Source of the DNA: Herbaspirillum seropedicae
GTDB lineage: Bacteria; Pseudomonadota; Gammaproteobacteria; Burkholderiales; Burkholderiaceae_D
Direction of reading: 5' to 3'
Length of the DNA: 64,000 nt
NCBI RefSeq assembly: GCF_001040945.1
Contig: NZ_CP011930.1
Coordinates: 3,157,021-3,221,020, forward strand
The position numbers were made by a program, and so were the translations under genes. The notes beneath the pieces are model-generated. The model worked only from the letters and a program-made list of their open reading frames with translations. It had not been told where the DNA came from and did no database searches. Shown piece after piece: positions 41,122 to 48,713 of this stretch (positions are counted from its first letter, which is position 1; each line of letters starts with the position of its first letter).

Positions 41122-41982
41122 TCACTCAAGCGTGGCCTCGGCCTGCATGGCCAGCTCACCGCGCTCGTTCTGCGCCCACAGCGCCACGCGCCTGCCATCG
41201 GCAGAGGGCTTGCCGCAGAGGGTGAAGGCTTCGGTATCGAAGAGGCTGCCCACCGCACGGAAATCGAACGCCCGCAACACCGCCTGCGGCATCTGCCGCG
41301 CCAGCAGATCGGCCAGCAAGGTGGCGATCAACGGCCCATGCACGATCAGGCCGGGATAGCCCTCCACACCAGTCACGTAACTGCGGTCGTAATGGATGCG
41401 ATGGCCATTGAAGGTCAAGGCCGAATAGCGGAACAGCAGCACCGGATCCGGCACGATGCGGCGCGACCATAGCGCATCGGTCGGCGCAGCCTTGGCCGGC
41501 ACGGGCGCGGCGCCGGCTTGTGGCAGGTCGCGATAGACGATGTCGTGCTCTTCGGTCAGGCAAGTCTGGCCGGCATGGCTGATGGTGTGATGGACGGTGA
41601 CAAAGGCCAGCGCGCCGCTGCGCCCCTGCTTGACATCGATGCTGGCGACGCGCGAATGCTTGCTGGCCTCCATACCGATGGGCAATGGCGCCATGAAGCG
41701 CAAGCGACCACCGGCCCACATGCGGCGCGGCAAGGGCACCGGCGGCAGGAAGCCGCCGCGCAGGGGATGACCATCCGGACCAGTCTCGGACTGGCGGCAA
41801 GCGTTCCAGAAATAGATCCAGTGCCACAAGGGCGGCAAGCCCTCCCCCGCCAGGGGCTGACGCGGACCATCCAGCGTCGCCGCCAACGCCGAGGCCATGG
41901 CCGGATGGAGGTGATCGTGTCGGGTTTCGCTCTTGTCCAGCCACTGCCGCAGCAGGGTCAGGTCGAGATCGGGAGAGGCCAT
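41122..41982 (-). CDS. FAS1-like / MaoC hot-dog-fold hydratase (itaconyl-/mesaconyl-CoA hydratase type)
   Basis: 286 residues from the ATG at 41982; the frame stays open further upstream but that part overlaps the divergent LysR promoter region. Double hot-dog architecture: an N-terminal dehydratase-like half (LPPVPLPRRMWAGGRLRFMAPL) and a C-terminal MaoC half with FNGHRIHYDRSYVTGVEGYPGLIVHGPL, which carries the catalytic Asp/His. This matches the hydratases of itaconate and mesaconate breakdown (Ich/Meh-like). It is the first gene of the catabolic operon and is divergent from a LysR regulator. Confidence 0.8.
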   Translation of the reverse strand: MASPDLDLTLLRQWLDKSETRHDHLHPAMASALAATLDGPRQPLAGEGLPPLWHWIYFWNACRQSETGPDGHPLRGGFLPPVPLPRRMWAGGRLRFMAPLPIGMEASKHSRVASIDVKQGRSGALAFVTVHHTISHAGQTCLTEEHDIVYRDLPQAGAAPVPAKAAPTDALWSRRIVPDPVLLFRYSALTFNGHRIHYDRSYVTGVEGYPGLIVHGPLIATLLADLLARQMPQAVLRAFDFRAVGSLFDTEAFTLCGKPSADGRRVALWAQNERGELAMQAEATLE

Positions 41983-42187
41983 GTGTTCGCGCCATAGAGT
42001 GATGAACTGGCGCTCAGTGTGTGGCCGCGATGGCGCACGAACAATCTGTATTTTTCGAAGGGGGGCTTGGGCAGAACTGAAGTCAGCAAGCCATCGCGCG
42101 TGTGGCAGCGCAGCACGCAAAGTCCGCGACAGGCCCATGATTGGGCGTAACATGGGCAGCTCTTCATCTTGCTCCAGCGGAGACGCC

Positions 42188-43153
42188 ATGCTGTTCGACC
42201 TGACCGACCTGCGCCTGTTCATCCTCATCGCCGAACACAACAGTCTCACCCGCAGCGCCGAGCGCATGAACCTCTCGCTGGGGGCCACCAGCAACCGCAT
42301 CAAGGAACTGGAGACACGCTTCGGCACCCGCCTGCTCTATCGCGAGAGCAAGGGCGTGCAACTGACCCCGGCCGGTCACACGCTGCTGCATCATGCCCAG
42401 CAGTTCATGCAGCAGGTCGAACATCTCAAGAGCGACATGCAGCAGTACAACAACGGCATCAAGGGCTACATCCGCATCTTTGCCAACACTACCGCCGTGA
42501 CCGAGTTCATGCCGGAGATCCTGGGCAAGTTCCTGGCGCGCCATCCCCAGGTCAATGTGGCGCTGGAAGAGCGCCTGAACCACGACATCCTGCGCGGCAT
42601 CCAGGAAGGGACGGCCGACATCGGCATCGTCGCCGGCCCCGTGCAGGGCGAGGGCTTGCAGATATTGAATTTCTCGACCGACCGGCTGGTGCTGGCCACC
42701 GCGCTGGAACACCCGCTGGCCGACGCTCCCAGCCTGCCCTTCATCCAGACGCTGGAGTACGAGCATATCGGCCTGCATGAAGGCAGCACGCTGCATCACT
42801 TCCTCAGCAAGATCGTGGCCGAGAACGGCCAGCGGCTCAAGCTGCGCATCCAGGTCCGCAGCTTCGAAGCCATGTGCCGCATGATCGAGACCAACGTAGG
42901 CATCGGCATCCTGCCGCGCTCGGCGGCACAACGGCATCAGCAGACCATGCAGTTGTCGGTGGTGGAACTGAGCGATCCCTGGAGCGTTCGCGAGCGCAGC
43001 ATGGTGGTGCAGGATATCGACACGCTCTCACCGCATGCCCGCAACCTGGTCGAGTTCATCCGTGAACAGACGGCGCAGGGCGCGGAGGACGATGCCCTGG
43101 TACCCGGCGCCATGGCGCGCCCGGCCAAGGCAGGATCAGGCAAGCGCGCCTGA
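42188..43153 (+). CDS. LysR-family regulator divergent from the CoA catabolic operon
   Basis: 321 residues from the ATG at 42188. The winged helix-turn-helix reads LRLFILIAEHNSLTRSAERMNLSLGATSNRIKELETRFGTRLL in outline; the effector domain follows (IFANTTAVTEFMPEIL). It faces the hydratase gene across 205 bases, the classic arrangement for a LysR activator of a catabolic operon. The inducer is probably a pathway intermediate (inferred). Confidence 0.9.
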   Translation: MLFDLTDLRLFILIAEHNSLTRSAERMNLSLGATSNRIKELETRFGTRLLYRESKGVQLTPAGHTLLHHAQQFMQQVEHLKSDMQQYNNGIKGYIRIFANTTAVTEFMPEILGKFLARHPQVNVALEERLNHDILRGIQEGTADIGIVAGPVQGEGLQILNFSTDRLVLATALEHPLADAPSLPFIQTLEYEHIGLHEGSTLHHFLSKIVAENGQRLKLRIQVRSFEAMCRMIETNVGIGILPRSAAQRHQQTMQLSVVELSDPWSVRERSMVVQDIDTLSPHARNLVEFIREQTAQGAEDDALVPGAMARPAKAGSGKRA

Positions 43154-43158
43154 ACGGC

Positions 43159-43923
43159 CTATCCGCCCACCATCATCCACACCGACAGCAACAGCAGCGC
43201 ACCGCAGAAGAGGATGCGCAGACGCCGCTCAGGCAAGTGATGGGCCAGCGCCACGCCCCAGGAAATGCTGAGCACGCCACCCAAGGCCATGGGAATGCCG
43301 ACCGCCCAATCGACATGGCCGGCATGGGCATAGGTCCACAGCGCCACCAGCGTACCCGGCGTGACCATGGCCAGCCCCAGCCCTTGCGCCGCAGTCTGTG
43401 TCATCCCGAAAAAGGCCGTCAGCAGCGGCACCGCCACGATCGCCCCGCCCACGCTGAAGAAACCCGCCGACGCCCCCGCCGAGAGTCCCACGAACGGAAT
43501 CCAGCGACGTCCCAGCACGACCGGACGCACCACCGCCGGCGATCTGCGCAGCAAGGTCCACAGGTAGTACAACGCCAGCACCGCCATGAAGACCGCAAAA
43601 CAGAAATGCAGGCTGCGCGCATCGATGGCCGTGGCCAGCCGCGCCGAGAAATACGTCGCCACCACGGCCGGCGCGCACATCATGGCGGCCGTGCTCCACT
43701 CGATCTTGTTGCGCTGCTTGTAGCGCCAGAAGGCGATGACCACATTGGGCACGATCATCACCAGCGACGTGCCTTGCGCCAATTGCTGGTCCATGCCGTA
43801 GAGGTAGCCCAGCACCGGGATGGCGATCAGGCCGCCGCCGATGCCGAACAGACCGCCCATCGCCCCCAGCAGGCCGCCCAGCAGGAAGTTGACTACACCA
43901 GAGAAAAACAGAGAAGCCGTCAT
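43159..43923 (-). CDS. TauE/SafE-family membrane permease
   Basis: 254 residues from the ATG at 43923. About eight hydrophobic segments and the family glycine-rich repeats: LLGAMGGLFGIGGGLIAIPVLG in the first half and GLSAGASAGFFSVGGAIVAVPLL in the second. These proteins export sulfite, sulfoacetate or other small anions across the inner membrane. The stop is 3 bases from the convergent LysR stop. Substrate not evident. Confidence 0.88.
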   Translation of the reverse strand: MTASLFFSGVVNFLLGGLLGAMGGLFGIGGGLIAIPVLGYLYGMDQQLAQGTSLVMIVPNVVIAFWRYKQRNKIEWSTAAMMCAPAVVATYFSARLATAIDARSLHFCFAVFMAVLALYYLWTLLRRSPAVVRPVVLGRRWIPFVGLSAGASAGFFSVGGAIVAVPLLTAFFGMTQTAAQGLGLAMVTPGTLVALWTYAHAGHVDWAVGIPMALGGVLSISWGVALAHHLPERRLRILFCGALLLLSVWMMVGG

Positions 43924-43983
43924 GAGTGTAAAGTAGTGCCGCTGCCGCCAAGGCAGCACCGAAAATCAAAAAAGGAGACTGAC

Positions 43984-44067
43984 ATGAGCGGCATCATCGT
44001 GTTCGCGCTGGAAATGGGCGTCGTCGCCCTCATCGCGCTGGCGATCTACATGGTGATGAAGAAATAG
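43984..44067 (+). CDS. 27-residue single-helix membrane peptide
   Basis: ATG at 43984 with AAAGGAG eight bases upstream, and a TAG stop. The product is one hydrophobic helix with a Lys-Lys tail (VFALEMGVVALIALAIYMVM). The good ribosome binding site, the clean helix and the divergent position next to the TauE-like gene suggest a real small protein, perhaps a permease subunit or regulator. Confidence 0.6.
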   Translation: MSGIIVFALEMGVVALIALAIYMVMKK

Positions 44068-44153
44068 CCCCGCCGGCCAGGCCCGACAGTGTAGCGCAGC
44101 GCGACCACGGCTGCGCGAGCGCATTCCCCCCTCAGCAAAGGAAGGAAGAAACA

Positions 44154-44942
44154 ATGGATTTGAGACTCAACGGCAAGACCGCCCTGGTATGTGCATCCAG
44201 CAAGGGCCTGGGCCGCGCCTGCGCGCATTCGCTGGCGCGCGAGGGCGTGCATGTGACCATGCTGGCGCGTGGACGCGAAGCCCTGGAAGCAGCCGCGCAA
44301 GAGATCCGTGCCGAGGTTGCCGCCACCGGCGCCATCATCACCACCGTGAGCTGCGACATCACCACCCCCGAAGGCCGCGCCCTGGCGCTGGCCGCCTGCC
44401 CGGCCCCGGACATCCTGGTCACCAACGCCGGCGGCCCCAAGCCCGGCGACTTCCGCGACTGGAGCCGCGAGGACTGGATTGCCGCCGTGGACGCCAACAT
44501 GCTCACCCCCATCGAGCTGATCAAGGCCACCGTGGATGGCATGATCGCCCGACGCTTCGGACGCATCGTCAACATCACCTCCAGCGCCGTACGCGCGCCC
44601 ATCGACATCCTGGGCCTGTCCAATGGCGCGCGCTCGGGGCTGACCGGTTTTGTGGCCGGGCTGGCGCGCAAGACGGTGGCGCACAACGTCACCATCAACA
44701 ACCTGCTGCCCGGCCCCTTCGAGACCGACCGCCTGCGCGCCACCGCCAGTGGCGCCGCGCAGGAGAGCGGACGCAGCGTCGACGAGATCCTGGCCGAGCG
44801 CCGCAAGCTCAACCCAGCGGGCCGCTTTGGCGATCCGGCCGAGTTTGGCGACGCCTGCGCCTACCTGTGCAGTGCGCAGGCGGGCTTCATCACCGGGCAG
44901 AATCTGTTGATGGATGGTGGGGCTTATCCGGGGACGTTCTGA
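44154..44942 (+). CDS. SDR-family oxidoreductase with atypical active site
   Basis: 262 residues. The cofactor loop is CASSKGLGRACAHSLAREG, a variant of TGxxxGxG. NAG is present (LVTNAGGPKPGD) and the Ser of the catalytic triad may be in NITSSAVRAP. Where YxxxK is expected the sequence reads LGLSNGARSGLTGF, so the usual Tyr and Lys are absent. This sub-type recurs among FabG-like proteins, so it may use a different mechanism or have lost reductase activity. AAGGAAGG-type ribosome binding site before the ATG. Confidence 0.85.
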   Translation: MDLRLNGKTALVCASSKGLGRACAHSLAREGVHVTMLARGREALEAAAQEIRAEVAATGAIITTVSCDITTPEGRALALAACPAPDILVTNAGGPKPGDFRDWSREDWIAAVDANMLTPIELIKATVDGMIARRFGRIVNITSSAVRAPIDILGLSNGARSGLTGFVAGLARKTVAHNVTINNLLPGPFETDRLRATASGAAQESGRSVDEILAERRKLNPAGRFGDPAEFGDACAYLCSAQAGFITGQNLLMDGGAYPGTF

Positions 44943-45045
44943 GGGTGGAGCTTGGGGCTTGCTGTGCGGCCATCCCAATGGTGCTGGTGACGCAGCGGGT
45001 CTCGGCCAATGGGACGGGGGTGGATGCAAAGCAAGTGATGTGATG

Positions 45046-45051
45046 TATAAT
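45046..45051 (+). promoter_or_regulatory. -10 box of the tRNA-Ser promoter
   Basis: A perfect TATAAT, 42 bases upstream of the mature tRNA 5' end. The -35 region is not a clear match. Confidence 0.55.
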
Positions 45052-45093
45052 GCGGCCCTCGTGCGCTGGGCAACTGGCTCGGCCGCACTCCAA

Positions 45094-45183
45094 GGAGGTT
45101 TGGGTGAGTGGTTTAAACCAGCAGTCTTGAAAACTGCCGACGGGGTGACCCGTCCGTGAGTTCGAATCTCACAGCCTCCGCCA
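45094..45183 (+). tRNA. tRNA-Ser (anticodon UGA)
   Basis: 90 bases including an encoded CCA. The acceptor stem GGAGGTT pairs with AGCCTCC plus discriminator G; the anticodon loop CTTGAAA gives UGA (45128-45130); the long variable arm (class II) and the TTCGAAT T-loop are present. It borders a lower-GC accessory segment and is a typical integration site. Confidence 0.97.
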
Positions 45184-45196
45184 AGACACTTTATAG

Positions 45197-45220
45197 AACG
45201 GGCCTTTCAGGCCCGTTTAT
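45197..45220 (+). terminator. tRNA-Ser terminator
   Basis: AACGGGCCT (45197-45205) pairs with AGGCCCGTT (45209-45217) and runs into TTTAT, 13 bases after the CCA. Confidence 0.85.
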
Positions 45221-45332
45221 CATTTCTACCCACAAATTCACCCACAAACTAAAGCGTGGTAGCAAGGCGCTCATACGCCTGTAACATGGAGAAAGTATGC
45301 TGCGGGGCAACTCATAGACCTCGGGCAAACTG

Positions 45333-45998
45333 ATGTACCAGCAGTTCAAAAAATTTCTATCAGAGAAGATTGCAGACTTCCGCCGCATGGTTCGACAAGC
45401 TCGCGGACAGGTTGAACTTGAAGAGCTCCAGAGCAGCGCGTGGGTCGTCGCTGCAGAATTGGGAGAGAAGAGAAAGTCAGAAATTGACTTCTCGAACAAG
45501 CAAGATCAAGACTGGATCTTGGCCACTGTCTACAACCAGACTGTCCGCCCCGGTAAATCGGTTAGGTACGCCGTCAGCATCGATCAACCCGCGGCGTGGG
45601 GCGACGATGATCTACCTTCCCTGGCAGATACGCTGCCTGCGCCCGAAAATTCAGATCCACTGACAGCCCTCTTACACCTGGAGCGATTAGAAGAGATTGC
45701 CAATACCAATGACTTGTCATTAGCAGCCACATATTCTCAGGCGGCAACCTATGCAATCAGCCTAGAGAAGTTTGAAAACGTGAACAGTCTAAGCACTTTC
45801 TTGGCCATATCTGGCCCCACGTTGGTCCAACGAATATCGAGGGCGGCAGCGAGCCTCAAAGTTCAGGACTCGATTTTCGATGGAATCGAAAGGATTCCCC
45901 GATCCTTTATTCCGAAAAGGGGGAGCGTTAAGCTTTCGAAAAGCCAGTTGCCTTCGATTGACGCCCAGTTAGCACTTGCCTTTCCGGTGTTCCCTTGA
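45333..45998 (+). CDS. Hypothetical protein of the island
   Basis: 221 residues, no membrane segment. It opens with a helical charged stretch (FLSEKIADFRRMVRQARGQV) and later has a conserved-looking segment NSLSTFLAISGPTLVQRISRA. No family recognised. Base composition is lower in GC than the core genes. It is the first gene after the tRNA-Ser but is not an integrase. Confidence 0.55.
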   Translation: MYQQFKKFLSEKIADFRRMVRQARGQVELEELQSSAWVVAAELGEKRKSEIDFSNKQDQDWILATVYNQTVRPGKSVRYAVSIDQPAAWGDDDLPSLADTLPAPENSDPLTALLHLERLEEIANTNDLSLAATYSQAATYAISLEKFENVNSLSTFLAISGPTLVQRISRAAASLKVQDSIFDGIERIPRSFIPKRGSVKLSKSQLPSIDAQLALAFPVFP

Positions 45999-46020
45999 AC
46001 GCCCTATCATCCCCGATCAG

Positions 46021-46216
46021 TTTGTTACCCTAGTTGTTACCTTACCGATTAGGGTAACAACTAGGGTAACAAAACCCGCCTCTTAGAATTCGAAAGCTCC
46101 GACAATAAAAAAATCCTCCTGCACCATAGCTGGAGCGGCTTTGCGGCAATTCATGGCGATCATCGAATTACCGATACTGGCGCTCATGCCAGCCATGGTT
46201 TGTTACCTTGTTACCC
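46021..46216. repeat. Cluster of six TTGTTACC-type repeats
   Basis: A 21-bp inverted repeat (46021-46041 with 46053-46073) contains two copies of TTGTTACC in each arm, in opposite orientation. Two more direct copies lie at 46199-46216. The spacing resembles iterons or recombinase/regulator binding sites. No initiator or recombinase gene is next to it. Confidence 0.75.
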
Positions 46217-46764
46217 AAATTTCAAAATTTCATAGCTGGGGATACAACGCGGTGCGCAATGCCCGTGGGTATTATTTTTGAAAGTAAGGACCCGTGTTTC
46301 GCCCCAGCACTTCACTGCACAACGCGGCGGCTTCAGATAGACTGATCCAGTCTCCGGATCCTAGTTGAGTTGGAATCATCGTGCGTCCCTTCGACGCCCC
46401 TTAAATTGGAAGTCATGCCAACGCGGCAAGGGTATCCGCGCTTTCGGCTGGCCGGCCTAGGCATGACTAAACTTGTGAAGTCGGTTGTACGGATAACGCA
46501 TCTGCCATCCGTTCATAAAATTATGAGAAAGTACTGCTGATTGCGCAACTTGGCGAGGAGATTCCGGGGATTCCCGGAATTCAATCTTCTCCAATTTGAG
46601 GAGATCTATCACGACCATCAACGGTCCCGTTTTTGGAACGGTTCCGATATTGGTACTGTTCCAAAAACGGGCCTGTTACAGAGCCTCCCGAGAAAAACCG
46701 ACTGTATGAACGTCCGAAGGCTTGGCAAACCCTGTCAATCGGCTTGCCCAGTCTCCTCGCGATT
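46217..46764. other. Gene-poor stretch of the island
   Basis: About 550 bases without a gene I can support; short open frames here show no protein-like features. It holds the inverted repeat at 46626-46671. Confidence 0.5.
46626..46671. repeat. 14-bp inverted repeat
   Basis: CCCGTTTTTGGAAC (46626-46639) is repeated inverted at 46658-46671 with an 18-base spacer that itself contains GGTTCC and GGTACTGTTCC. This could be an operator, a partition-like site or a remnant end of a mobile element. Confidence 0.7.
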
Positions 46765-48372
46765 TCACGCTGCTATGCGCGCCTCGATACCAGCATGTTC
46801 TCTAAGCAAGTAAAGCAGCCCACCTCCGTCAATTAGCTCAATCGGCTTGTCTTTGCAGAAATTATAGGCGTCCGTGCCGTATCCGCTCGTACAAACGAGA
46901 ATGCCTTTGTTAGCACCCTCATTCATCATCGTTCCGAACAGATCGCGAACAGCACTCACGCCCACCGTGTCCTTGTATCGCTTCGCCTGGATCACCACCT
47001 TTCCGCCGAGGATCGGACGGGTATCGTAAGCCACGGCATCAACCCCACCATCGCGAGAGCTGCGCGTCAGCTTCGTCTCAAGACCCATCTTCCCAAACAG
47101 ATTCGAAACCAAGATTTCGAACTCTCCAGGGGTCAAGTCCAGCAAGTTGGGGCGGGACTCCAGGACGGTCAGCACATCGCCTTGATCAATAAATCGTTTG
47201 TCGATCATGTCAAATTCGACGATTGGTTTGATCGCCAAGAGCTCGTCCGGTCTCGGCGACACCTGAGCGCCCAAATTCTTCAGGCAAGCGATCTTGTCCA
47301 CCTTCTCTAAACGCAACTCCAGGAATGTTTCTTTCGGCGCTCGCACCGAAACAACGGGGACCCGGACCTCTTTCCCGCTGGCAGGATCATGGGTATCGAT
47401 CATCCCATTAAATGTGATTCTTGAAAGTGCATTGACTTGATCCGCTTCAAATAGCTCGTGAAGCGTTCTCAGCGTTACCGCAGCAACAATATCTTGGTAA
47501 AGCTGCTTAGTCTCCGCCGGCTTTCGGGCCTTGAACTCAATCTGATCCTTTGTCTTGACGTACCTGAATTCTGCTTCCTGCGGAATAACCGACGGTTCTG
47601 GCAGATCATATTCAACGACCAGCTCTCCGGTCTCCTGCTGAAATGCAAGGCGGAATTTTTGAGGGAAGCCCTCGGCAGGATATGCCGAGCGTGCCAATAC
47701 CATGTCACAGTAGGCTACGATGGCCTCCGCATCCTGAGAGTGGTAGGCAGCTTGAATCCGCTCCACTTCAGCGTTGTGAGCCAGCACATCGCGCTCATAG
47801 GCTTCCTTCTTCTCTTCGTACTCTCGCTTGATTTTAGAAAGTTTGGCAAGCTTCTGGCTCTCGGTATGCTCGTGAGCAGCCAGAGCCCTTTTGTGGGCCT
47901 CGGACGCCTTCGCGACATCTTCTGCGTGCCGGTTCACTGAGCCAGGCCAAAACCGGCTCAAACCCTTCAAGGGTGCAACCTCCTTTGGCAAGGGCGGCGA
48001 TTCCGAAAGAAGCTCACGAGGAGGACGAAACGGCGCATATCGCTCCGAGCTCTTCAAGGATGCGAAATCAATGCGATCGTCATGATGCAGCGTATGGGCC
48101 AGCAGGCCCTTCAACTCATCCAAGCGATCCTGCAATTCGGCGTTCAAGTCGTCCACCTCACCCTGCCGTTCTTCCAGATACTGCAGCTTCGCCATTTTCT
48201 CGGCTGCCTTCTGATCCCGCGCCTCTTGAGCCGCCGCCATGCGCTGCTGTCGCTCCAGTTGACGCAATTGAGTTGCCTGGGTACGCAATGCCCGTTGACT
48301 CTCTCGCTCCACAGCCGCAGCCCCGCGCGCAGCCGCCCTCAGAAATCCCTCTATTCCGCTTCTACGCCCCAT
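46765..48372 (-). CDS. Mrr-type restriction endonuclease with coiled-coil N-terminus
   Basis: 535 residues. The first ~230 residues are strongly helical and charged (RALRTQATQLRQLERQQRMA; KLSKIKREYEEKKEAYERDV), then a middle domain of unknown type, and a C-terminal Mrr_cat PD-(D/E)xK nuclease: FEILVSNLFGKMGLETKLTRSS, DGGVDAV with Asp445, VIQAKRYK with Gln462 and Lys464. Mrr-like enzymes cut modified or foreign DNA and act in phage defence. The catalytic triad is complete, so it may be active. It lies in the same orientation as the KAP NTPase upstream, separated by an IS remnant. Confidence 0.82.
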   Translation of the reverse strand: MGRRSGIEGFLRAAARGAAAVERESQRALRTQATQLRQLERQQRMAAAQEARDQKAAEKMAKLQYLEERQGEVDDLNAELQDRLDELKGLLAHTLHHDDRIDFASLKSSERYAPFRPPRELLSESPPLPKEVAPLKGLSRFWPGSVNRHAEDVAKASEAHKRALAAHEHTESQKLAKLSKIKREYEEKKEAYERDVLAHNAEVERIQAAYHSQDAEAIVAYCDMVLARSAYPAEGFPQKFRLAFQQETGELVVEYDLPEPSVIPQEAEFRYVKTKDQIEFKARKPAETKQLYQDIVAAVTLRTLHELFEADQVNALSRITFNGMIDTHDPASGKEVRVPVVSVRAPKETFLELRLEKVDKIACLKNLGAQVSPRPDELLAIKPIVEFDMIDKRFIDQGDVLTVLESRPNLLDLTPGEFEILVSNLFGKMGLETKLTRSSRDGGVDAVAYDTRPILGGKVVIQAKRYKDTVGVSAVRDLFGTMMNEGANKGILVCTSGYGTDAYNFCKDKPIELIDGGGLLYLLREHAGIEARIAA

Positions 48373-48445
48373 TGCACACTCCCCTTCGACAAAGACACGA
48401 AGTTTTAGTTAGTTTTTAGTCAATTTCCGGAAAATTTTAGCATCG

Positions 48446-48713
48446 TTGGGCCGCCCGTACGCCCATGTCAAAATCTCAAAGGTAACCCCCTACATTGAAA
48501 GCTTCAATGGCCGGTTCAGGGAGGAATGCCTCAATGACCACTGGCTCTCGACCTTGCATGAAGCTCGTTCCCGGATCGAAGCATGGCGCCGAGATTACAA
48601 TTCAATGCGACCACATAGCGTGCTGAAATACGCCACGCCAGCAGAGTTTGCTGCACAACAGGGTTATTAACGCATTCTACTATTCGATGTAGCTAATTCC
48701 TGGGGGCAGGTCA
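48446..48713 (+). mobile_element. IS3-family remnant: transposase C-terminus and right inverted repeat
   Basis: An open frame ending at 48670 encodes the C-terminal part of an IS3-family (OrfB-type) transposase: IESFNGRFREECLNDHW, EAWRRDYNSMRPHS, and TPAEFAAQQGY. The catalytic Glu region is kept but the rest of the gene is missing. After the stop, GGGGGCAGGTCA (48702-48713) looks like the right terminal repeat of IS407-group elements (TGACCTGCCCCC reading inward). The left end is absent, so this is a deletion remnant. Confidence 0.8.

Noticed and set aside
45184..46020. Integrase gene expected next to the tRNA-Ser
   Set aside because: The only substantial frame (45333-45998) lacks any recombinase catalytic residues.
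46541..46836. Short forward open frames upstream of the Mrr gene
   Set aside because: No protein-like pattern; they run through the inverted repeat and into the antisense of the nuclease gene.
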